Shown: positions 1 to 19,928 of the stretch, piece after piece
Layout: every line of letters begins with the position of its first letter
Position numbering within the stretch: the stretch's first letter is position 1
Notes under the pieces: model-generated
Seen by the model: only the letters and a program-made list of their open reading frames with translations
The model's database searches: none
What the model was told of the DNA's origin: nothing
Program-made: the position numbers and the translations under genes
Source of the DNA: Urophycis tenuis
Taxonomy: Eukaryota; Chordata; Actinopteri; Gadiformes; Phycidae
Length of the DNA: 64,000 nt
Direction of reading: 5' to 3'
Assembly: GCA_036785325.1 (NCBI GenBank)
Contig: JAXIVH010000287.1
Location: forward strand, 46,001 to 110,000

Positions 1-331
1 TTGAGATTGTTTTAATATCTCAAATTTGCTATTTATCTCCATATTCATACTTAGTTGTACTGTTCACTATTCTATTTCAAATTGGATATGGTCCTCCGTC
101 CCTCCCTCCATCGTTAACGGTAGAGCGTTGTATAACGTAGTTGTAGTTATATTAACGTTACACAGTGCGAGTCGAGATATGACTGATACGTGCACGCTGG
201 TTTCTGTTCTGGGTAAGTATCATTACTCATGCCTGTGTTAATACTACTTTTCTTATAGCCTGATACACGACAGCAAACTTTACAATGCTGTGATGTGAAC
301 GTAGCGGACATCGTTAGCCAACGCCGGTTAC

Positions 332-538
332 TCACGACACCTGCCCAGTTCTCCACCGATTCTCCTCACAACATAACTCAATTTCTCTCCTCTGACCGTT
401 ATTCCTTCTAACCCTGGTCTGTTCCTGGTCTCTTGGACGCCTAGCAGGCTCATAATTATAAGGCTGTGGTCCATCATATGCCTGTGAATAAACATTTACA
501 ACCTCTTCAGTGTCAAAACTGGCTTGAGATCCATCCAT
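332..538 (-). pseudogene. Possible transposon-associated ORF fragment (weak)
   Basis: A 68-codon open frame whose middle, QPYNYEPARRPRDQ, resembles the PY-x-(F/Y)-EP motif at the start of the cysteine-rich P2X7-like domain found in some fish transposon proteins. It ends before any of the usual zinc-binding cysteine cluster. The rest of 1-889 shows no other gene or recognisable repeat. The resemblance is short and from memory, so this may be chance. Confidence 0.22.
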
Positions 539-889
539 TTCTTGTGTACAGTCTGACCGGACTACTAGACCGGACTCCCTTTTTCTACGTCACGTCCGGT
601 TTGGCTTTTTTAGTTGCGGAAGTAAAATTAATTCACAAAAATGACTCCAGAAGTCAATGTAGTGTATATATGAGTATATTATTGTGAAAATCTATTGCCT
701 AAATTATTTTCCTACATATTGATCCACTGGAGTCTCTAACCTGCAAGCCGCTCTTTAAAGGGGCAGCGCAAACATTCCAGAGATTGATGGACTCGGTATT
801 GCGTGACCTGGCTTTTGTGTTTGTCTATTTTGGAAGATATCCTGGTGGCCAGCCCGTCGGCTGAGAGGCACCTGTGTTCTTTCTGGCCT

Positions 890-1305
890 TCCCACCAAAC
901 TGGTTAACAGGCTTCAGCTGAGTCAGAACTCTACCACCCGCATAATCACCCGCACCAAATCATCTGACCACATCGCTCCCATTCTCATCCAACTACGCCG
1001 GCTCCCGGTCCAATATCACGTTGACTACAAAAACCTCATGCTCACCTTCAAAGCCCTCCACAACTTAGCCCCTCACCTATCTATCTGACCTCTTCCAGGA
1101 CTACACCCCTTCTCGTTCCCTGGGTTCATCTTCTGCTGGTCTTCTGCTCAGCCCCTCATCACGCCTCAGCACCATGGGTGCTAGAGCTTTCAGCTGCACT
1201 GCCCCCAGGCTCTGGAACTCCCTGCCCACACACGTTGGAGAGTCTGAAACCACAAGGGCAACCAAATCCCGCATCAAAGCTCACCTGTTCAAACTGGCTC
1301 TTGGC
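890..1305 (+). mobile_element. 3' end of an L2-like non-LTR retrotransposon, broken
   Basis: Translation gives the C-terminal part of a LINE ORF2: RLQLSQNSTTRIITRT, then HIAPILIQLRRLPVQY, FKALHNLAP, then after a frame change near 1082 DLFQDYTPSRSLGSSS and finally FSCTAPRLWNSLP. The order of these blocks (thumb of the RT, then the PRLWNSLP box just before the end) is that of fish L2/CR1-clade elements. The 5' part of the element is missing and there is a frameshift, so it is a dead 5'-truncated copy. It abuts a Harbinger fragment in the opposite direction at about 1306. Confidence 0.75.
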
Positions 1306-1770
1306 TCATCTCCACAGGCTAATTACCTGCCTGTAGTTGGTGTCCAGCTTCGTTATGGATGGCGCAACGATCCTTAGCAGCTGTTCAAACTGACACTTGT
1401 TCAGCCTGAAGTATGCCGCAAATCGCGCATCATCAAAACGGAGCTCTTGAATTAAATTGTGGTAGGCACCTTGATGTTGCCTTCGTCGAGTGATGTCGCG
1501 CATCCACAAACGTGCAGGTACACGATTCTCCTCGACTTCAGCTAGTGCCAACGCAAGTGCCAATCGTCTGTTTGACATTTTGTAACGACGATGTAGCCAA
1601 AGATCCTCAACCGTCTCTGATGTTGCTACTAGTAATGGTTGCTAAGCGATAAAAATAAAAAAAACGCTCTCGGCGTTTTTTTAAGAAACGCCACAAAAAC
1701 ACAGAAAAAACGCTCTGCTCAACTTTTCCCTATACAAAAAAACGCTTGGTGTGAACACCCCCTTACTGTT
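1306..1770 (-). mobile_element. Harbinger-type DNA transposon fragment, 5' end and transposase N-terminus
   Basis: On the minus strand an ATG at 1578 opens a 90-codon frame with an N-terminal region rich in Arg/Leu/Ala followed by AYHNLIQELRFDDARFAAYF and QFEQLLRIV, the typical N-terminus of HARBI1-like transposases. Upstream of it (1580-1770) lies a leader ending at about 1770 with GGGGGTGTTCACACC on the minus strand, which looks like the terminal inverted repeat end. The catalytic DDE part and the other terminus are absent; the sequence stops where the L2-like fragment begins. Family call is by eye. Confidence 0.55.
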
Positions 1771-2296
1771 TTATTCTCCCCTCACACACATGTCCACCCA
1801 CCTTATGTCTCGTCTTGTTTTATTCATGCTAGTCATGTCTTTGCCATGACTGTCTGTTTTAACTATTTAACTATATTCTCCTGCACTGTAAGGTGTCCTT
1901 GGGTATCCTGTGTTTTTTTTTAATATGTGCCAAGTGCAAATTGGATAGAATACATGTTACTTACAACGCAATCATAATTTTACATGTTTTTTGTAATATA
2001 CAGAACTAAAGTGAAGGGTAAAAATAAAAATAAAAATAAAAAACACAGCAGCAATATCAAACATAAATAGACTGGAAATGACAATTTGGTGGATTTCTGC
2101 ACAACCTGGGTACTGTAGCAAAACAACAACAAAAATACACGACACAAAAATGTGCAATGAGCTGGAAATTTACAGGACAACGACAACAGCAAGAACTAGG
2201 CAGAAGCCACGAATCTGATAACAGATTAAATGAATAACATAACAGAAAAAATGTCCTGCTTACAGTCAGTATCATCACAGAGTTTTCCAGAGAAAT

Positions 2297-2870
2297 TGTT
2301 CATATTGTAACATTGACCTCTCTCTCTCTCAAGTCCTTCAGGTATTTTAAGACTGGCTCCCATACTTTGTCAAAAATTGCCCGTCTACCTGCATTTTTAT
2401 ATCTTAATTTCTCCATGCATAAGGTCTCACTTAGCTCCCTCATCCACATTTCAATTGAAGGTACATTATCCGACTTCCAATGTCTTAAGATAAGTCTTTT
2501 AGCCAGCATGGCACCAAAACATAAAGACAGTTGTACAGACTGTGGACTGATAGAGTACTGAGTCGAGTCAACCGCTGATCCCAGAATGGCCACCAGGGGG
2601 CAGGGTTCACATAGCCTATTACATGCCTTTGAGTAAAAATCAAATATTGAAGACCAGAATGAGTGGAGACTAGAACACGTCCAAAGTTGATGAGTGAGTG
2701 TTCCAACCTGATTCCTGCATTTGTTACACAAGGCTGATACATTAGGATACATCTTGTTAACTTTTAGCTTCGAATAGTGTAGTCTATGTATTATTTTGAA
2801 CTGAATTAGTTTGAGTCTAACATTAATTGAGCATCGATGAATATTTGCAAGGCATGTTTCCCAGTATTCA
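2297..2870 (-). mobile_element. L1/Tx1-like LINE ORF2 C-terminal fragment
   Basis: On the minus strand, RLKLIQFKIIHRLHYSK, KMYPNVSALCNKC, GTLTHQLWTC and FWSSIFDF run together, followed by LILRHWKSDNVPS and a basic C-terminus ending at 2300. This is the cysteine/histidine-containing C-terminal region of ORF2 in fish and amphibian L1/Tx1-type LINEs. Only about 190 codons remain; the RT and endonuclease are missing, so the copy is 5'-truncated. It is next to the ATT repeat at 2878. Confidence 0.7.
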
Positions 2871-2877
2871 ATGGAAA

Positions 2878-2953
2878 TAATAATAATTATTATTATTATT
2901 ATTATTATTATTAATTAATTTATTTATTTTCATTATTATTATTATTATCATTA
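2878..2953. repeat. ATT/TTA trinucleotide microsatellite
   Basis: AT-rich run of mostly ATT units with a short TTAATTAATTTATT interruption, immediately beyond the L1-like fragment. Confidence 0.9.
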
Positions 2954-3137
2954 AGACAGGACAGAACTTCATTAACCTAGGAACCCCATTAAATTATTGT
3001 GCCATAGTAAAAAAGTACAACAATATAAGAATAAAATAAGAAAGAGTAATACATATGTTTTAAATGAGTAAGTGTCTAATAGAATATCAATAAAGTATGA
3101 TCAATTTAGTAAAATAAAGAAAGAAAAATAGTGTATG

Positions 3138-3186
<49 letters not shown>
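3138..3186. repeat. ATA trinucleotide microsatellite
   Basis: About 15 perfect AAT/ATA units. On the minus strand this run plus the neighbouring G run gives a spurious tyrosine/leucine/proline-rich ORF. Confidence 0.9.
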
Positions 3187-3219
3187 TTGTCCTCCAAATG
3201 CTAAGCTGCTTCTGCAGAA

Positions 3220-3241
3220 GGGGGGGGGGGGGGGGGGGGGG
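3220..3241 (+). repeat. 22-base G homopolymer
   Basis: An uninterrupted run of 22 G. Such a tract can fold as a G-quadruplex and is prone to length error in assembly. It sits in intergenic sequence with no gene evidence nearby. Confidence 0.9.
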
Positions 3242-4308
3242 TATACAGTTTGATACCCACTTGTAGAGAAGACCCCATGTGGTGTTCTGTGGTGCACACG
3301 ATGCTCTCTGTCTATGGCTGAAGGTGCAGTGATATGACTCCGGTGTGGCAGGGGATACACAGGCATTGTCCCTACTAGTACTGAGTAGTTTCCTCTGCAT
3401 CCTCTCCGGCACCTCCACCAAAGACTGCAGAATCCACTTTCCTGATGAGTTTATTTATTTTTATTGAGTCTTCAATTGAGACTGCCACTGCCTGCGTAGG
3501 AGACAATGCTGACCAAGATATAACCCAACAGTAGAGAGGATCTTTTTAGTACATAAAAATTCATTAAATAAGTAAAGCAACTGCTTTAAGTGCTACAATA
3601 TAGAAACAACAGATAGAGACTATACGCTGGGCCAGAGCTGTTTGCAGCAACAATGATCACCTTCCCCTGAAGCTGCTTGGATTCACTGGTCCTTTGCTTC
3701 ATAACATCCTCCACCAACTCCTTAGTCTATGTGATGTTGAGTTACAGGTGATGTCATTCAAACCCCTCCACAGAACCTGCACAGAACTATCCACCAAACT
3801 CCTGTAGCCTACTCAGCCTCCTGTCGCATGCTGACACAATGGCCTGCAGGTGGCAGGACACTCACTATCATGTGCGATACGCTGCTCTGCAGCCTCGCAT
3901 ACAGTTGCAGACATGGTTGCAGACCTGTGAGGGAGTATATCATCCAGGCCACTAGTAGGAGCCAATGTAGGCCCTACAGTGGCTTATGGCAGGCAGGCAC
4001 CACTTTTTGTACTTACCATAGACTTACCATGAACCATTTGTGAGTGTTAAAACCTAAAACCTAGTGCATTGCAATGATTGCAATATGTGGTTCAGTGCTT
4101 CAATATGGAGAAACACAGGGCTGGACGATAATGGCCAAACTATCTCACGATATACTTTTTCACCTTTGTCGATAGCATAATTATTAAGATAATAGTCAAT
4201 TAGTGTGTTAACACTAGAAAGGCCACCAGAAAAAGGTATGCGGCAGTTAAATTCTAACCAGTAACAACAGGTGTTGGCTTATTGGCTGGCTCATATAAGG
4301 ATAGTTTA

Positions 4309-4372
4309 ATTTATGCAATTTCCCTCCGGGATCATTAAAGTATTTCTGTCTGTCTGTCTGCCTGTCTGATGG
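4309..4372 (+). repeat. LINE-type 3' tail ending in CTGT/GTCT repeat
   Basis: The motif AATTTCCCTCCGGGATCATT followed by AAAGTATTTCTGTCTGTCTG is the terminal signature of a common fish LINE family: a CCTCCGGGATCAATAAAG-type end followed by a tetranucleotide repeat. The same signature recurs at 18663, 32773 and, on the minus strand, near 10460, 12459 and 57850. The rest of 2954-5160 shows nothing else I can identify. Confidence 0.6.
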
Positions 4373-5197
4373 CACCTCAGATTCTGACTTTCAGGATGCA
4401 TTAGTGGGTGATCCTGATTGGTCATACAGGTTAGTTGTGTTCCAGGTGGTGACATACGACTGTTTCATACAATGACAAGGACGACCCATCAGAACAGATA
4501 AATGCCTTATCTAGGCTAAGAAAAGCGTCTTCGATTCTGTTTTATTAAACGCATACTTTTTCGGAAGCGAGGGGGAAATTAAACTAAAGCGAGAAGAATT
4601 AGACTTGGCTAGGGAAGGAGGGGGGAGAATAAAGAGATAGGCTGAAGGCTATAAAATGTGGTAAATCAGTGATGTGATGGGCAATGTTCACTCGTCCCAG
4701 TGACCTGCCTTGGACTATGCTTGGGACGAGTTAAATTACACAAAGCACATGACCGTCGAGTCTTTTGTGTGTTCCTGCTGTACCCGGGGGGCTGCGGTTC
4801 TGGGACCCTATAGCTTTTCGTTTATTTTCCTTAGAATGGCGAAGCAATCTCACGAGTATCTCAAGAATAATGAATGAAAACGTGACGAAACACAACACGC
4901 AGCTAAGCATACCATAACCAGACTAACCATAACCTAAACCAAACTTAACCATGACTATCTTATGTCTACATAAATGTAACCATCGAGCCAGCAACAAGTT
5001 GCAGTTTATTGATGTTGACCTTTACCTAAACGTCATTTGCAGTGTCTTACATTGAACTGGCCTTCACAGGCGTCTTAAAGTCAAACACATAACAGAAAAA
5101 CAAACTCGGTCCTGGGAGTGCGGTCCTGAAACCTCCGGTATTGCAGGAACATTACCAGCGAAGGAGGTGGGAGGTCACGTCCATGCGTCACGCCCCT

Positions 5198-5211
5198 ACG
5201 TCATGACGTAG
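5198..5211. promoter_or_regulatory. Palindromic ATF/CREB-like site upstream of clpx
   Basis: TACGTCATGACGTA is a perfect 14-base palindrome made of two overlapping TGACGTA half-motifs of the CRE/ATF type. It lies about 0.8 kb before the clpx start codon in CpG-containing sequence. Function is inference only. Confidence 0.3.
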
Positions 5212-5214
5212 CGC

Positions 5215-5350
5215 ACGGCCCAGCCGCTAGGCTAGCCAGCTAGGTTTCACTACGTATCAACGGCCCAGCGGCTAAAGCTAGCTAGCTAGGTTTCACTGCG
5301 TACCAACCAACGGCCCAGCTGCTAAAGCTAGCGCTACCTTGCTTGCAAAA
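5215..5350 (+). repeat. Three tandem 45-50 bp units upstream of clpx
   Basis: Units starting with ACGGCCCAGC at 5215, 5260 and 5310 each continue into CTA/GCTAGC-rich sequence and a GCTAGGTTTCACT(A/G)CGTA segment (the third unit is partial). They lie between the presumed clpx promoter and upstream repeats. Confidence 0.75.
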
Positions 5351-6004
5351 CTGACCTACTTCATAACAACACGTTATATCACGTAGGGTCGCATTCCACA
5401 CATGTAATAGCGTTTGAAGGGGGGCAGCGCTTTCTCGTCAATGCGACAGGACGACACAATTCATATTTGTTTGATATGTCGACCTATTAATGTTTGGCAG
5501 AGGTGAATAAGAGATATAGTGACTTTGCGAATTCGCTATTTGGTGGAAGCTGTCAAGGTGTGCGCTTTCGTCGTCCCTGTAAGTATGGCTAGCTAGACAC
5601 ACGGAGCCTGGTGTGATGGCTTTCATTTGCACACATATATATACGGCTAACTCGGTGTCCACGACTCATTAAATGCAGCTAAACGTTGTGTCCTCTGCTG
5701 GTCCATGATAGCTGGACGGTTTGTCCAACGGGAGACGGCGTATCTTAAGGGGGACTCTGGTCTCGGCCTAGCGTACTACACTCCGCAGCCAGTTGGGACT
5801 CATAGTGAAAGGGAAAGCTCACGCACACTTATTTTAATTCGAAAGTGATTACTTTCGATTTTTGTAAGATGCACGTTTCCTGAGTGAGTTGACTTGGGGG
5901 TTGTCTGGCCCTCGTATCGTACGCCCGATACGACGTGTCTGTGTGTTTTTAACACCATCAGTGAAACGTTGTGTTTTTACAGGTACAAAGTCAACAGCAG
6001 CGTG

Positions 6005-14274
<8,270 letters not shown>

Positions 14275-16189
14275 GCCCTCCCTCGCTTAATCTGATCTGA
14301 TTACCCTCAACCCTCATTGGTGGAAACCATCTCCGGCTGGGCCCTGACATTTCAATAGCTGGCCTGTGTGTGTGTGTGTGTGTGTGTGGGGAGGGGAAAA
14401 CCGAATTGACAAGGAAAGCTGCTGACTCATGGAGGATTGGTGTCCTACCAAACAAGGTTTTGAGAGCGTAACAACCCTTTTTTTTTTTTTTTGGTCCTAT
14501 GCGTTAAATGTAAAACATTTTATTTTTAGTTTTTGGTTAAAGAGGTTCAACTGCTTTGGTGGACCTTGTAGTATATTTTCAATCTTTTGGCAGATTGTGT
14601 AACATTTTTATCTATCAAGGGATAACGCAATTTTATTATTGAAAAGGATGAGTAGCTAGATGACGGTCCTCCTTGTGGTGTTATGTTGAAATGGCAAGGG
14701 AAACAAATAATCACGGGATCATATTGTGCTCCTCAGTGGGCACGCTGAATGCTCACATTTCATGTTACATCATACAAGTGATGCCTTGCTTCATTCATGG
14801 GCGCATCATATTCCACAAGCACAATAATATTGTTGATTATTCTTTTGCGAGCACCATTTCAACAATGGTGCCACTAACATAATTTATAACACCGTGGCTG
14901 AAAGTGTGTGAGCAGCACAGCTTAGATTAGCGTTCGTGTGACACATTGACTCAGTAACTTCGACAACCAATCTCAACGTTGTGTGGATACCAGCACACAT
15001 ACGTAGTTGTGGGGGAATTCAGAGGCGACCTTTTTTAATAACCCTAAGGGATATTTGTATTCGGGCGTGGCAGAGCTCCTTTCCATCTCTCGAGATTGTT
15101 TATGGAAATGACCGTTTTTTAGAGGATCAGAGCAATTTTTTTTTTTTTGTTCCTTGGTTATTTCAGCCAGTCTTAGTGATGTAATGCCATGCTATATATG
15201 GTGCTTCGACATATCCTGTAATAATGCCTTTAATCGAAAGTAACGCCCTTCCACTACCACCACCACCACCACCGTACTGTGATGCCCGTACTGTGATGCC
15301 CCCAGACCATCACATGATCACATTATAAAGTGAGATTGAGATTTGCGACTAGGTTTGTTCTTTTGATTTATGTTCCCTCTGCTTTCCTCAGCGTTACTTC
15401 TGCCCATTTACTGAGGTCAATAACAAGCTGTACTCCCCCAGGTTGTGACTCAAGAATTGATGTGATTGTTTAAATATATAAATAAAATGTATATCTATGT
15501 ACAGCACATTGGTTTCCTTCTGTTGAAGCAAAGTGTTCCAAATAACACATTCATCGGGTATGTTGTTGCACATTAGCCACAAATGGTATCAGTCTACTAA
15601 ATACTTGTCATATTACAGTGTGTGGTAATAGCAGGAATGCTGTGTCACCATGATTCCCTCAGAATTTATTCCCATTATTAAAGAGCCTGTTGAGGAAACA
15701 CTTGGGAGAATTTACTTGTAAGGCAGCCATTTATAAGAAAAATAAAGCCTAAGTCAAAACATCTTATGTTTCCCCTTTATATCCATATCCATATCGCTTT
15801 CTATCCATACAATGGTTGGTAAACATTGGTTTTATTTTAAAGAGGAACGTTCTTTGTAAGATATGGTAAACAAGTACTAATGAGGGGTAAGAGGCTTTGT
15901 GATGGAGAGATTAATCCCCTGAGATAATATCTACGCATTACTCTGTCTACACACGTCCTCGCTGCATTTGAGAACTTAAGGGACATACACAAAGGTGGGC
16001 GCTGATTACCAAAATAATCTCATTTTAGAATTAAAAATCAGCACTAATGTTGCTCGGTTGCATGTGCTGAAGTGTTGTTTTGTTTTTATTTTGCTGTGAT
16101 GTCGTGCGGAGACCTTGACCCTCCAGTGCTGCCCCATTTCCTCTGATGTGGACTGTTGATTGTTTTGATAAGGCAAAGCAATCCTCACG
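14275..16189 (+). other. clpx 3' UTR and spacer to ubap1l
   Basis: Begins with the clpx 3' UTR (a GT microsatellite at about 14366-14388, then AT-rich sequence). Candidate polyadenylation signals AATAAA occur at 15481-15486 and 15741-15746; which is used cannot be told. The last few hundred bases before 16190 should hold the ubap1l promoter and a 5' untranslated exon, but I see no decisive motif. Confidence 0.5.
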
Positions 16190-18241
16190 ATGAACAGCCT
16201 GGAAGACGTTCCGTTTCAGACGCCCCTGGGCTCACTCGGGGGACCCCTGAGCCAGCTCGAACCAGCGGGGACCCCAGACTTCCCAGTCCCAGACTGCCCC
16301 CGGGTCCTGAGAGAGACCAAGGTGAGATGTTAGCTGACGGGTCCTTCCGGCTTAGACTAATGTCCTCTCAGTTTCTGTTCGCAAAGTCAATCTGATAATT
16401 GTTTAGCGGGGTGGCGTTATCTCTGGGTTAACAAGGGGGACTTTTTATTTTTTAAGATTCGTGCCTCAGCCGTCGCATTGAGGTCATATTTGTCAGTGTA
16501 GGACTTCAGAAGGACCTGCTGATGCCTACTCATCACTCAACAGTTGTTTTGTTTACAGTATGACTTCGCCCTTGAACACTGGGTGTTGGTTGGCTTTGAG
16601 GAAGACTACCAAAGAAGAGCATGGCCAGCTTACCTAGCGCAAAGATTTCCAAAGCATCCATCCTGCCCTCCGTACTCCATGATGTTCGGCAGCCCTCAGG
16701 AGAGCCGCTGGGCCAGTCGGAGGAGAAGCGACCTGTGGGAACCAAGCACCCGGCCCAGGAGCCACAGTCTGAACGCCGCAGACATCAGGCACCTGCATCC
16801 CCGCACGGCCAGGTTCCGCATCTTCAACCCGGACGACGAAGCCGGTTATTCTGAAGATGACGAGGGATCCTCCGCTGATGACAGTGTTCCCCGCTTCAAG
16901 AGCAGAGAGCGGTCCAGTAGCTGTTCGCCAAAAGACACCCTGTCCAGATTCAGGGAGCTCCATGCCGGCCCTGCGGTTCAACACTGTATGCACGTCCCTC
17001 CTCAGAGCCAGGCAAGACCTCGGTCTGCTTGTAGCGGCCGCCGAAAACCTTTGCTGGAGCAGAGCGTGCACGCCAGCCCCCCGTGTCCAGGGGGCAAGCC
17101 CTGCAGGAAGAAGCAGGCCTCCCTGGGCTCAGTGAACAAAAAATATGCAGTCGGCACGCAGTCCGTCTGTTGCTCTACATTCAGTCCCCAGCAAACCAGG
17201 CCGTCCTCTGCAGGAGCTGCTGTCAAGAACCGCAGGCAGAAGGTGCTGTCGGCTGACTCGTGCATGCCACTTTGATTGTATGACCAATTCTCCTTTATTA
17301 TACTCCTCTTTTTTGTCATCTTGCTAACCAACACAGTGCTGCCTTGTCCACCTTTAGACCTTGCGAGGTGTGGGCCCCCATGAGGTTTCCTTTGACCATT
17401 CTGCAGAGCTGCTATCGGCTCTCAGCGAGGATGAGCGAGAGTTACTTGGGGCCGTCACTAAAAAGGGCTACCCTTTACGCACGGCCATCTTGGCTCTACA
17501 GAAGACGCCCTATCGGAGCCCAGAGAAGGTACACTGGCCTTTTTTTTACCATTACAACTGCCTTTTTGAACTTTTACACAACCTTATACTGCTACTCCTA
17601 CTTCATACAATAGTCGATTCCGACGTTGCATATTTATTTTTATTGTCTTTTTATCTTATCTGTTTGAAATTGTATGTTTACTTTTAGTATTAGGAATGTC
17701 TTGTCCTGCATGTTGTGCCTGTGCACTTTTTCTGTTTCACCGTGGGAGGGTGAGAAATGTCCTCTCAATTCCTTTTTATGTCTTTACATGTGAAGGAATT
17801 GACATTAAAGCTACTCTGACTTGACTTTTCAACACTAGAATTAACTATTAGACGAGAATGTCGATCAGTGCTACATCAAACTAGTATATTCCTCATACCA
17901 CTGTGTTCCTCCTGTACTTTTACAGATCCTCAGTTACCTGGGGGCAACACAGCATTTGTGTGAGTTGGGATACGATGAAGCCCAGGTAGAGGAAGCCCTG
18001 GAGATGTTCCAGAACTGTGAGAGCAAGGTGAGGACAAAGAATTCAACAACCCAGAGTTAACGTTCTTCCAGCACAAGGTTTTGACCCAACGTCTTCTGCT
18101 TCTCAGGCTGCCGAATTCTTGCGCCTCCTGACGCAATTTCGTGAAATGGGTTTTCCCCAGAGTGCCATCAAAGAGGTTCTTCTGGTCCACGAGAACCACC
18201 GCGAGAAGGCTCTTGAAGAACTCATGACTCACACATCCTGA
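16190..18241 (+). CDS. ubap1l: Ubiquitin-associated protein 1-like (UBAP1L)
   Basis: UBAP1 family members are ESCRT-I subunits that bind ubiquitinated cargo on endosomes. Exons: 16190-16321, 16559 to about 17242, 17358-17528, 17926-18027, 18107-18241 (about 407 aa). The N-terminus has SLEDVPFQT and VPDCPRVLRETKYDF, matching the UMA domain of UBAP1 (its LDDVPFKT and ..QVVREVQYDFSLEK). The second exon encodes a Ser/Arg-rich disordered linker. The last three exons encode the SOUBA tandem: LLSALSEDERELLGAVTKKG, then LCELGYDEAQVEEALEMF, then FREMGFPQSAIKEVLLVHE. The 3' edge of exon 2 is uncertain: AAG|GTGCTG is the best in-phase donor but not a strong one. The gene follows clpx in the same direction, as CLPX and UBAP1L are close neighbours in human. 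Confidence 0.9.
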
Positions 18242-18400
18242 GTTCTTAATGTTTCGGTTTAGAATTTGAAACTAGTCGTAGGGATTTTTGTCGTTATTTT
18301 TTTACACAGTAAAAGTCATATTTGGTTGAAGGTTCTTGTTGTAATGTATAGAGGTCTTGGTGTGTAGCTGGTTTGCAATAATCTTGTTATTTTGTCATGA

Positions 18401-18406
18401 AATAAA
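18401..18406 (+). terminator. ubap1l polyadenylation signal
   Basis: AATAAA 160 bp after the ubap1l stop codon, in an AT-rich 3' UTR. Confidence 0.7.
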
Positions 18407-18654
18407 GTGAATGATCAACACCGGCCTCAATTCTTCATTGTTGTCCAGTTGATGTTACACCTTTAGAAACCTCAATGTCCATGTGAAATTGGACAATGGT
18501 TTTGTACTGAACACTAGTACATTTGTACTCACACAGCTATGTGATGTAAATAACTGTACAATTATGTTGATATACAGGACGTAAATAACATATTCTCTGC
18601 ACTATGGTTGCTCCTGTGCACTGTATCTTGTAAATTTGAGATCTATGCTGCTGC

Positions 18655-18712
18655 AATAAGTGAATTTCCTCCATGGGGGATCAATAAAGTCTATCTATCT
18701 ATCTATCTAGGC

Positions 18713-18773
<61 letters not shown>

Positions 18774-18780
18774 GATCGAT
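18655..18780 (+). repeat. LINE-type 3' tail followed by CTAT microsatellite
   Basis: AATTTCCTCCATGGGGGATC then AATAAAGT leads directly into about 22 CTAT units (18691-18773). It shares the terminal signature of the tails at 4309 and 32773. Confidence 0.7.
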
Positions 18781-18789
18781 ATATAGATA

Positions 18790-19195
18790 GATCTAAAGGC
18801 CTCTCAAGGCCAAGGAACATTTCATCAGCGTTTGCAAGATTCCTGTTGAACTATCACAACGCACCCCATGGCACCACAAAGGTCTCTCCCGCAATCATGA
18901 TGTTCAAAAGAGACCTGCGAACCAACTTCCACCTGCTGAAATCAGCAGCCATGAAGGACACTTTTCAACATCAGCGGGGAAAGCAGATCCAGTGCAGAAA
19001 TCATCGAGCAAAACAAAGAGCTTTCTCTCCTGGTGACAAGGTGTTGGCAAAGAATTACAGTACGGGGCCACGGTGGGTTTTTGCGACCATTGTGGCACAG
19101 ACCGGGCCGGTCTCCATACCGTCCAGACGACTCAAGGCCTCATCTGGAAGAGGCATGTCGACCAACTTCTACAAACGGCGGGGGCAGTAACATCG
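18790..19195 (+). pseudogene. Gypsy integrase C-terminal fragment
   Basis: The plus-strand frame reads FARFLLNYHNAPHGTTKVSP, then MMFKRDLRTNFHLL, then FSPGDKVLAKNY and GPRWVFATIVAQTGPVS. That is the end of the integrase core and the GPY/F-like C-terminal module of Ty3/Gypsy elements in the expected order. A frame change is needed near 19125, where the VW(K)RHVDQL box appears in another frame. It has no start codon of its own and is not a host gene. Confidence 0.75.
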
Positions 19196-19873
19196 GAGCT
19201 GCCTTTGATGGAGCGCGCGGAGGAGTCCCTGGGGGTACTACATCGATGACTCAATATCACCACCTGGCAGTGCTGCTGCTCCTGAGGTGCCGGTTCCTGA
19301 ACCTCCAGAGATGGTGCAGGCTGCACTCCTCCGTCCCTGGCAGTTATACCGTCTCCTTCCAGGGACGGTAAGACTGATCTTACCAGCGAGAGACGGTACC
19401 CGGTAAGAGAGCGTAAACCTCCAAGATGGATGGACTTATGAACTCTGATGAACTGTTTAACACTGACACACTCAGGTATTGGGGCAGAAGAATCTCCATG
19501 AGTGTCGTCGCGGGATGAGGTAGTCTACCCTTATCTCCCAGGTACATGTGTGAACATTTTTTTAATCAAAATAATAATAGTCCTTATTTTGGATTTTGAA
19601 TGGTCTTTTCAGGCAGCGAATCTATGCACATAAAGTGGTTGCATTGAATATACATATATGTATATATTATATATAATATTGATTATATTACTAATATTAA
19701 TATTGCTGGTGATCTTTTACTTGATATTTGTGGGGACATTTGTTTTAAGGGGGGAGGAAATGTTATGTTTGTACTGCGGGGCGTACCGTAGAAGGTAACG
19801 CAAGGCTTTATGGGAAGTGATGTTTGGTTATGCTAGAGTCCTTTAGAGAGAGTAGAGTCCTTTAGAGTCCTTT

Positions 19874-19928
19874 AAGCATAACCTAGAGTCCTTTAGAGAG
19901 ACTCTCTAAAGGACTCTAGGTTATGCTT
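19874..19928. repeat. Perfect palindrome, 27-bp arms with 1-base spacer
   Basis: The left arm 19874-19900 and right arm 19902-19928 are exact reverse complements around the single A at 19901. Imperfect copies of the arm motif (TAGAGTCCTTTAGAG) lie just upstream at 19838-19870. It lies inside the LTR-like part of the Gypsy remnant. Confidence 0.97.

Noticed and set aside
18604..18790. ORF ending in repeated Ser-Ile-Tyr-Leu residues
   Set aside because: It is the CTAT microsatellite translated.
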